DNA of 64,000 nucleotides from Aaosphaeria pasadenensis (lineage: Eukaryota; Ascomycota; Dothideomycetes; Pleosporales). The notes beneath the pieces are model-generated. The model was not told where the DNA came from, did not search any database, and saw nothing but the letters and a program-made list of their open reading frames with translations. Position numbers and translations under genes: made by a program. Shown here piece after piece: positions 55,787 through 64,000 of the stretch. Numbering within the stretch: the first letter of the stretch is position 1; every line of letters begins with the position of its first letter. Location of the stretch: positions 682,001 through 746,000 of the forward strand of contig JAKLMB010000003.1 of the NCBI GenBank assembly GCA_022813625.1, given 5' to 3'.

Positions 55787-57810
55787 CTAGACCTTCTCAA
55801 CAACCTTCTCGTTCTTGAACTCGGGCTCAGCAACCTCGTTGGTTCCCTCGGTGCCAAGATAGTTGCTCTCCTTCATGTTGTTCATGGCGTCCTCCTCCCT
55901 GTCAGCCTTGCGGAAGGTCAAGTAGAAACCAATACCTCCGAACAAGGCAACGACAGCGACGGAGCCGTAGTTCCAGACAAGCAGGGGATCCTCAGACAAA
56001 CCGACAAGAGCCTGACCGAGCGCAGCAGACACAGCAGATGTGGACAATGCAATAGCCTGGACGGTCGATCGCATGTTCTTGGGAGCCTTGGTGTAGGCAT
56101 ACCTATGGCGCACGTTAGCATTCTTGTTCTTCATCTATCCTTTTGGGACTACGATTCCGGGTATACGTACTCAAGCTTGGTGATGGACGCCAACACCTCG
56201 GACATACCAATCAATCCGTAAGGGAAGATCTGGATCCAAACAGTGAAGGGAGCAGTGCAGTCCTTGCGGCCGCTCTTGATGGCTGCGTTGATGTGGTCTC
56301 CGCACTTGGACATCTTGTAGATGTATGCTTGCGTAACGCAGGCAGACACCATGGCAAGAGAACTGAGCGCGAAACCGGCAGTGATCTTCTTGATGGGGCT
56401 GAAGTTGATGTTCAACTTGCGGAGAAGAGGGTAGATACCGAAGTCCATGATGGGGATGACGATGACGATGAAGATGGGGTTGAGCTTGGAAATGATGTCG
56501 TTGGGGACCTTGCCGAGCTGCATAGTGTTGGCCTGAGACACGAGATTGTTGGTCATCTGGTTGTAGGCCAACCAGTAGAGCGGGTACCAGAGGAAGACCT
56601 TGCAGGCGAGGATACCACGGCGGATCTCATCAACCCAGGCATCGTCGAAAGTCATCCACGTGGGGACAGTCTCGCCGCGGGCACGGATGGCGCTGGGCTT
56701 AACGTTGTTCCAGAAGTCAGGGTCCTTGAAGTTCCTCTTCAACTGGGCTGGGTTCCACGAGCCCCTGCCCTTGGAAGCGAGTCGGATCACCTTCCACGCC
56801 TTGCCCATAACGGAACCGGTGGGGGGCGACAACTTGTAGTGCTTCTTAAAGTAGAGAAGGGTCAGAGGGCAGAGGAGATAGAAGATCGTGGGCAAGGTGA
56901 ACGAGAGCCAGAATCCGACAAAATGCTCAGAGTAGACCATGGCGAACGAACCGGAGAGCGAGCCGAGATTGATCAACATGTAGAAGTAGATGTAGATACG
57001 AGCAGTGGTGACGGCGGGATCAACGATCTCGCGCTGTCCACGCTTGTTGACGCGCACATAGGGTTTGGCATCCTTGTACTGTTCTGCAATAAGGGGCGAG
57101 ATGTTGGATTTGAAACCACCGGTACCAATACCCATGATCACGAGACCAACGGCGAAGATGGCAATGGCAGCATTGGGTCGAACAATGACCGGTGGGATCG
57201 CAGAGATGATGAGAATGGCGTGGCCAATGATGGCGACGATATTGGCATACTGGATGGTCTTGTAACGGCCCCAGTACTGATCGGCAAGGTACGCGCCGAA
57301 GAGAGGAGTGAAGTAGGACCAGAAAGAGTTGACTGTCGGTGCGTAAGTGGCTACTCTTTAGGACCTGACCAGGATCTTGGATACTTACATGTAGTCAATC
57401 CGGTCGAGGCACGTTGTCCCAATCCCAAGGCACCAGAGCCAGGCTTGATAAGGAAACCGGCACCTGTCTTAGAGCCCTTGGGAAGATCCTTCTGGATGAA
57501 GTTGACGACTGTTGACAATATTAGCACGTGTAACATCGCCCTTTGAATACCTTCACTTACAGACCGCTGACGTTCCATAGTAACTGAATCGTTCAGCAAA
57601 CTCGACGAACGCAACCGTCCAGGCCTGCCATGGGATACTGCCTGCAACACGAGGGAGAGTGGCCCATTCCTCCTCGGTGGGGAAAGGTCCTTTCAAGAGA
57701 GCATCGCTTGTCTCATGAAGGGAGCTGGGCGTGCTGTTGTCGTCCATAGGATGGGGTTCGACCAAGGTGCCACCCTTGGTCACCTCGAGACTGGCTCTGG
57801 TGGTTGCCAT
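55787..57810 (-). CDS. PTR2: Proton-coupled di/tripeptide transporter, PTR2 family
   Basis: Four exons (57810-57561, 57508-57389, 57332-56171, 56102-55787) give 615 residues, as in yeast Ptr2. POT-family marks are VEFAERFSYYGTSAVFVNFIQ with the E-x2-E-R-type proton site, FNSFWSYFTPLFGAYLADQYWGRYKTI in loop 2-3, GIGTGGFKSNISPLIAEQY, IYIYFYMLINLGSLSG (the F-Y-x2-I-N-x-G-S-L signature) and PYGLIGMSEVLASITKLEYAYTKAP. Twelve helices are expected, with the usual hydrophilic stretch between helices 6 and 7. It imports di- and tripeptides at the plasma membrane and is normally under nitrogen and peptide control. Introns are 52-68 nt. Confidence 0.96.
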
Positions 57811-59598
57811 TTCGAGGTACTTGACGAAAGTATTGGCGTTGAAGGACGCGCAAGAGTGAGCTATTCACCTGCGGATTGGCAAAACTATAACACCTTCAAG
57901 TGAGAGAGGGAGAGATGGTTTGCGAGGGGCTCCTGCTGTGTGTAACCCAGGCGCGGGCAACCCCTCTTCATATAGAGATTCGATCATCTAGGGCCCGGAT
58001 CACGAACCTGGCATCAATGCGCTTAGAGTAGGTTGCGCACGGCGATGGGACCCCAGCTGCAAAGGGACAGTTACGATGCATCCAATTCAGAGGGACACGA
58101 TTTGCCGCTACGTTGCGTTACTATCATCCAGCATTATCGTCGCTTGTAGCGCCCAAGACCATGGAAATGAGCCAGACCCCTCCAAAGGAACGTAGATCTT
58201 GAAGCTCTCGCATTGTCATCACGAATAAGCGCGCAGCAAATGGATCTGTCCAAGACGGTGGAACATCCTACAGGCCCAGACCCGGGGGATTGGGAAAGAT
58301 TGGGACATTGAAACATATTCTCATGGGGCGACTGTCCGACAACCTGCGATACTGAGTTGGATGTTGATAACGGTTTTGCACCGTTTCCACGATCCTTCGC
58401 CATGTTCAAGGCCTCGCCAATGCTTGGACTTCCTTGGACCTTCTTATTTCGGTCCCAACTCCAAACTCACCAAAGTAATACGGTTAAACCCCCATCGTCT
58501 TCAACTATCCTCCTTCCTACACCTGCATAGTCGCGCGTCCATCAAATTCGCCTGATTTCGTGTCGCTCAATTGTGGTTCTTCCCCCAACTTTGTCCAATA
58601 TCGAGGGGGCTATTGTTCCTTAGTCTGCGAAGGCAAATCCCACTTCACCTTCATGTTCGTACCTGTATCAAGGTTAACTAGGCCAGATATCAAGCTGCGT
58701 GGCGATATTCATAGTTCTTCAAGATGTCTTTGGTCTTGTCTTCCAACAAGATATCTCATGGCAGATGGCAAACAATTGCTTGACTCGTAGTAAGAGTTTT
58801 GCCGTGCCAGCTATTTCTCTTGCTTGAGCCCACGAACGCCAGAGGCGCTACAAGTTAGCTCGGCGCCCCGCCTTATCTAGACCACACCGCGCTTGGTGCC
58901 ATCCTGATCCTTACTTTAAAAAACTCCCTTCGTATCTCCATTTGCCAAGCACTTCAAATGCTACGCTTCAAACGTCTGGACCCAAGACTTTCGTGTCGCA
59001 AACGGGCACACACATGGCGTGAGGAAGATAGCTACGACGACTCGAAGGATTTTATTTACCTATAGTCTACTCCTCTAGGAATCCTCACTCTCTTTTGGCT
59101 TATCTTTCGCGCACTATTCGAACGCACTTCCTTTCCCAGACTCGTATTGCCAATGACGGCCAGATTCTCGACTATGTGCCAGAGAGGTTACACGATGGTA
59201 TTTGGTGTTTCGTCGTGCTCGCATTCATCTATCTATCGCAATGATGATGCCGAGTGCCGACTCCTCTGCCGATGACTGCTCTGTAATGTTTGTCATGTCA
59301 TGACAATGCAATCCTTCTTTTCTTCTATCTGCGAAATATCGTACTCTCCTATCCACTTACTCTCCCTCGCCACATTTTTGCCTGTGCGTGTGTAAGTGTC
59401 CATTACTTTCCCCTGTGCCTTTTCCGATTTTTTCTTTCTTTTACATGTTCGTACATGTTCGCCAGACTATATTCGAGTATTCGAAGTATGGAGCCTTCGT
59501 ATATAATTTCCCCAACTCCAGCGCTGCTATGCATTTAATCCAAATCTTACACAAAATGCATACACCATATGCCACCAAGAAAGATAAAAGAAAACAAA
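57811..59598. other. Intergenic region
   Basis: Promoter of the peptide transporter, then the 3' flank of the next gene. Pyrimidine-rich stretches between 59100 and 59500. No gene recognised. Confidence 0.55.
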
Positions 59599-61936
59599 TC
59601 ATGCCAACCAAGTAAGCAACCTCCCATACAGCGCCGTCAAGTCCTCGACGAACTCTCCCTTCCGATGGAACTCCTCCGACGCCGACAGCTTGATCAACGC
59701 ATCCTCCAGCGCCTCGCTGAACCCCCTCACGTCGTCGTTCCCGACAGCAGGCGGCAGCAGCGCGACGCTATCCGCCAGCGCGACTCTGAACCTCGCCATG
59801 GCCGACTTGCCCGCCCGCTGCTCTGCAGCTGACAGTCCGTCGCGGTGTTCCAGCCAGCCGGCGCGTGTGCCGAAGTAGCCGGTCGCGCGCTGGAAGTCTG
59901 CGAAGAGGGCGAGCGTGCGGCGGAACTTGTCGAGCGCAGCGATGGAGGGCGCGGGGTAGTGCTCGGGTGGGAAGGGGGCGTCGTGCGTGTAGAGGAGGGA
60001 GACGAGGGTGCTGAGTTGGATGCAGTTGGTCGTGCTGTGTTGTTGGTCTTCGCCTAGGTCGACGAGGAAGAGCATGAGGTGTGCCCGGGCGGCTTTGATG
60101 GTGATGTCTGAGGGTAAGGACGGGGACGGCGGTTGGCGGACTTGTAAGATGCTCTGTGGTTGTGGTGGGTTTATGGTAGATGGGGAGACATGATTGTGAG
60201 GGCGGGACTCTTCGTTAGATGGTGGTGGGAGAGGTGAGGGGAAAGTTGCGTGTGTAGGAAGACTTGCACGAGCGGGAAGTATCACGCGTGCGGGAGGAGT
60301 TGTACTACGAGGAGTTGTACTAGGAGGAGTTGTACTGGGAGGAGTTGTACTAGGAGGAGTTGTACTAATAGGAGGCGTTACATATCCAGGAGAAGTCGTG
60401 ACGTCTGCCGGCTTAGATGTCGTTGAAGTCTTAGGGTACATGACAGCCACTTCTATGTTCGATCTAGGAACGTTGGGGCGCGATGCTGCGTTCGATCCAT
60501 CATTCCAGGGACTCTGAGTTACGTCTTGGGTACTGGTAACGGTTCTGTTGGTTATGTTTGGTGGAGGGGTTTTGACGCTCTTTGTGGCGTGTTCTGGATT
60601 GGTTGTTGATGCGCTTGATGAAGGTACTTGGTGAGTTATTGTCGTGCTTGATGAGGGTTCTTCGTGATCCATAGCTGTGTTTGAGGCAGGACTTTTAAGA
60701 TTCGATGTCGTGTTTGATACACGACCTTCAGCGTTCACTGCTGTCGTCGGGTCAGGTGATGTAACTCTATCTTGCGTCGATACTGTTGGCAACAAGCTAC
60801 TAACCGCGATGATACTCTCAGGAGAAGAATCGGAAATTAGCTGAAAATCTTCCTCACACAGTGGTCGAGGCCTCGGTAAAGGAGATGTAACCAGTCTGCC
60901 TGGATGCTGCGATCTCAGCGTCTTATTTGGAGCATTGTGAACGCCCATACGTTTTCGTTTGGCAAGCCTAGAAACCGCTGCTCCAGGGTTGTAATCGGAT
61001 GACGAGTCTAGATCAACGTCGCGTGGGATAGGTGGGGTATAGATGTCTGTATCGTCGTCCATAGTCGAGGTTCTTGGGTTTCCTTCCGATCTCTGTGCCC
61101 TTGGCGTGTCTTCTGGCGTCATTCTCCCTATGGTCGCCGTCTGAGGTGGACGTCTTACAGCTCTAGGACTAGGTGTGACGAAGAGCGTACCACTGTCAGA
61201 GACCTCAGACTGATCATTTGCTCGACTTGTGTCAATTTTCTTGCGATTGTACGGTCTTTTATTGCTATTTCCATTACGTGCCGTCGGCGTGGTATTGGGA
61301 CTTGGTAGGGAAGGCTCTGGTGAGAGATCAAAGTTGCGTGAGTTTCGATTAAACACCTTTGAAGCTGAGCTTCCAGGCGTGCGTGTCGGTCCTGTCGTTC
61401 GTTTCATCGCGGTGGGCTCTTTTGCGTCCCTCTTGATCTTTCCAAACGCCCGTTGGCCGATCCAGCAAATGATCCAGAGTTCAATTCTAGAGAGACAATA
61501 CGTAAGTACATCATCACTCAAGGGCTAAGTCAACATCATACTTATCTGCGTCCTCTGTTATGTATAACTGCTTTGGGTACAGTTTCGACTCGTCTGCCCT
61601 CAGATGCCTTCTATCAGCACCCCAGATCTTGTCCCCGTACTCGTCTAAGAATGGCTTTGCCGTCTCTTCTCGCCAGAACGCGTAGCCCAAAGCCCGCTGC
61701 AGGTCATCCGTCGATTTGTTGCTGGCAATCTCGGCGACCTTCAAATTCGTCTTTTCGTAGAATTCATGGACAATGTCGTGGCTCCTGAACACTGGGATCG
61801 CGCCAGAGCCTTTACGAAGATCGTTGTCGGTAACAAGACCGAGTCGCTCTATGTAGTCAGCGGCTTTGGCGTTTCTGCAGGCTTTGACGGCGTTGTCTGG
61901 GTTGAAGCGATCTTCGTAGGTTGCTGCCTGGCTCAT
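59599..61936 (-). CDS. Unrecognised 760-residue protein with structured ends and disordered middle
   Basis: Two exons (61936-61542 and 61486-59599). The N-terminal about 150 residues look folded (RFNPDNAVKACRNAKAADYIE, ALGYAFWREETAKPFLDEYG, IELWIICWIGQRAFG). A disordered Ser/Thr/Pro segment follows, with basic KRKR-type patches and a five-unit STTPP repeat. The C-terminal about 180 residues are helical (KAARAHLMLFLVDLG, TLALFADFQRATGYF, FSEALEDALIKLSAS). I recognise no family. Basic patches and disorder would fit a nuclear or chromatin-linked role, but this is weak inference. Confidence 0.75.
60293..60367. repeat. Five-unit 15-bp coding minisatellite
   Basis: Five nearly identical 15-mers of the type ggaggagttgtacta; on the minus strand each codes S-T-T-P-P. 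Units 1, 4 and 5 are identical, and units 2 and 3 differ by single bases. It is in frame, so copy-number change keeps the gene open. Confidence 0.85.
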
Positions 61937-62912
61937 GGTATTAGGGTGATATTATGTTTGCCCTGGCAGGATGTTGAGGTAATGTCTGCACACGATGATC
62001 AGGAACGGTTGACACTTTATGTGAAGGGAAGTCCGCCGCCCACCATGAATTGGGCACGAAACGCTCATGGAACTTGTTTCGAGACGGAAAAGTTGGGGCA
62101 TGCTCTACTACCTCAAAAATATAGGTAACATGAGCGGGGACGTCCTCACACCTGGTGCATTGCCAAGCAAGCAAACAATCGCTACCAGGCTTCTTTACAC
62201 CACCCTACGGAGGAGAAAAAGCAAACAAACCAGCCGGGATAGACCATTCCTAGGTACGATTCTTGATAAAAGTGTGCCTCGCATGGTTCTGTCTCGTAAT
62301 GCTGTGTAATTCTGCTGGTGACTGGTTGAGGAGCTCTGCAAAAGCGCTCTAAACATGTGCCTATGTGGCGTAGATGTTGCCAGCGCCAACAAAGACATTC
62401 GCGTGAAGCTTCCCCGACCAATGAATACTCTTGTATCACTACAATCTATCACTCCCGGTGCTTTGGATTTATGACCTGTGGCGCCTATGCGTAGACTATT
62501 GAAAGTGTTGGTATACGCGTGATCTCTGCTCACACAGCTGAATATGCAAATGTCTGTCAAGGATAGTTGTCTCATCTTTCAGATCCTGCACTTCTGTTGG
62601 GAAGGTAACTAGTTGCTCCTTTAATTTAGATTTCACTAAGAATCCAAAAGATTGAATAAAAGGGGTGCGTCAGGTTTACGTTGAAGTGAGGCCTAACGTT
62701 AGAGGCAGGAGCAGTACTATCTAGATGCGCAGACTAGCCATCACGCCCTTCTATCTCACTGTCATAATTGCAGTCGTAATTATTTTGAGAAGCTAGCAGC
62801 AAAACTTAAAAGTTCGTAATTAGCATAGAATATCAGTATAAAATATTAGTACTATCTATTCGCTCAGAGTAGGGAAAAGGTAAGGTCTAAAATTGTTACA
62901 CAAAGAAGAAGA
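61937..62912. other. Intergenic region
   Basis: Promoter of the 760-residue protein gene and 3' flank of the edge gene. AT-rich around 62780-62870. No gene recognised. Confidence 0.6.
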
Positions 62913-64000
62913 TCAGTTGTAAAGTCGCTGCAACAGTTTCACCCACCCCAACAATTTTTCGTTGTTCTTACGCAGCCTTTCCGCAAGGTCCGCCGGCGAT
63001 AGAATCGCAAATATACCCAAAAGTTCGTGAAGTGCGCGTGCTAGTGTGTCCACTGATACAGGTCCCCTTTCGTAATTTTTGTGAATCCACGTCTTCAGCT
63101 CATGGTACGCCCTTGCTACTTCGATTTTACCTTGTTGTGAGAGAGCATCACGGTGCTTATCCCATTCAGCTCCGGGGGCTCCATCAAAATCGATATCTGT
63201 CAGGTATTTGGACACCTTCTGTAGCATCTTAGGCCAAAGGCATACTGCTTCCTGATACTTTAGAAATTGGCTTCCAAACTTAAGCATTAGTCTTTGCTCA
63301 TCATCGTTCCACAACTTCACCAACTCGGTGAACAGCTCTCCAAATTCCTCGATCAGACCCGATTTGGGGTCTATGTAGGCCAACAGCTTCTCTGCAAAAT
63401 CCAACGCCCGATTCTTCACATCTTTATCAATAACTTGCACAGAGCCTTGTCTGCTTGTAGATGCACTGTCGCAGTGATCATAGCAGTCATTCTCGTGTTG
63501 ATTGAGAGGAAGTGCTATGGGTACAGTGTTCGTCCCCAGTACACTGAGTACTGGATCCTCGGGAGGTCCACCGATCGATCTTCTATGATATGTCCATTCT
63601 GGAGCAGGTACAGGGCCGATGGATGAAACGTCATCTACCATTGTCTGATCCCAGATTCGTTGGTAATCGTCATGATCATGGATACTCTCACCGACTTGAG
63701 GTGACGGCGACTCAGTGAAATGATTGGTTCGAGGTGGATCGATTGTCCCGTCTCCACTCGTTAGCCAATACCCATGTTCTACGGATGGCTCGACCTCTTC
63801 AACGGTCGCAGTGGGTGCAGGTCTCACACTTCGAGAAAAACTCGGAAGAACTCTTCCCTTTCCGATGTTGAGTTTTACAATTTTGCTAGGCCCAATACCA
63901 GTACTCCTATTCTTGCGTTTGGGAGACTGGTAACGTGTGGTTGACCTGCAAGCAAGAGAGCTTTGCCCGTCTACCGCAGCATTCGAGCCTTCCTCATCCC
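62913..64000 (-). CDS. Unrecognised protein, C-terminal part (5' end outside window)
   Basis: A minus-strand frame is open from the right edge to TGA, at least 362 residues. The visible N-part is basic and disordered (RYQSPKRKNRSTGIGPSKI), followed by an acidic, His/Asp-rich stretch. The C-terminal about 170 residues are helical (NRALDFAEKLLAYIDPKSG, EEFGELFTELVKLWND, VARAYHELKTWIHKNY, LARALHELLGIFAILSP, LAERLRKNNEKLLGWVKLL). The repeated amphipathic helices suggest a helical bundle or coiled-coil interaction domain. No family is recognised. The true start and any introns lie to the right of the window. Confidence 0.65.
   Translation of the reverse strand, partial: DEEGSNAAVDGQSSLACRSTTRYQSPKRKNRSTGIGPSKIVKLNIGKGRVLPSFSRSVRPAPTATVEEVEPSVEHGYWLTSGDGTIDPPRTNHFTESPSPQVGESIHDHDDYQRIWDQTMVDDVSSIGPVPAPEWTYHRRSIGGPPEDPVLSVLGTNTVPIALPLNQHENDCYDHCDSASTSRQGSVQVIDKDVKNRALDFAEKLLAYIDPKSGLIEEFGELFTELVKLWNDDEQRLMLKFGSQFLKYQEAVCLWPKMLQKVSKYLTDIDFDGAPGAEWDKHRDALSQQGKIEVARAYHELKTWIHKNYERGPVSVDTLARALHELLGIFAILSPADLAERLRKNNEKLLGWVKLLQRLYN

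Noticed and set aside
56143..57546. Long plus-strand frame of 467 codons
   Set aside because: Exactly antisense to the main exon of the PTR2 transporter, with composition of a shadow frame (Asp, Val, Gly and Glu excess) and no domain.
1..64000. tRNA, rRNA, CRISPR or intact transposon
   Set aside because: No tRNA box sequences with a fold, no spaced repeats and no transposase or reverse-transcriptase motifs were found by eye. CRISPR is not expected in a fungal genome.

Overview
The window reads as nuclear DNA of a filamentous ascomycete (Pezizomycotina). The gene families and small secreted proteins would suit a Dothideomycete/Pleosporales-type plant-associated fungus, but that placement is inference. 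The evidence is many short introns (about 45-150 nt) with GT-AG borders, Zn2Cys6 regulators, a HET-domain gene, a DUF1996 protein, fungal MFS and PTR transporters and no operon structure. I joined exons by hand. Every spliced model given with exact exons keeps an open frame of whole codons, but no transcript evidence was available. Two models are much less certain: the small SMP-like gene at 47.2-47.5 kb and the fragment near 36 kb.

Left part (1-34 kb). The 3' end of a RecQ-type helicase is followed by a D-2-hydroxyacid dehydrogenase. Next comes a sugar-use block: MFS hexose-type transporter, Zn2Cys6 regulator, polyol/ketose-type SDR and a secreted beta-helix protein. From 12.7 to 25.0 kb lies a second block: SDR, cytosolic NodB-fold deacetylase/imidase-like enzyme, a very large regulator that reads as two complete Zn2Cys6 transcription factors in one frame, a Dal5-type permease, an isopenicillin-N-acyltransferase-like Ntn hydrolase and another SDR. 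This is the best candidate for an undescribed small-molecule catabolic system. A HET gene, a secreted DUF1996 protein, a 10-cysteine small secreted protein, a flavocytochrome b2 divergent from a class II aldolase, and a bestrophin-type channel follow.

Middle part (34-50 kb). Gene density falls. There is an arrestin-like intronless gene, an adenylate-forming protein that looks like an NRPS-like reductase cut down to its A domain, 3.2 kb with no convincing gene, a bZIP-basic-region protein lacking a clear zipper, a small SMP/LEA-like protein and a four-helix membrane protein.

Right part (50-64 kb). Housekeeping-like genes resume: a serine-rich single-pass membrane protein, an MBD4-like HhH-GPD DNA glycosylase, a PTR2 peptide transporter, an unrecognised 760-residue protein with a 15-bp coding minisatellite, and an unrecognised protein running off the right edge.
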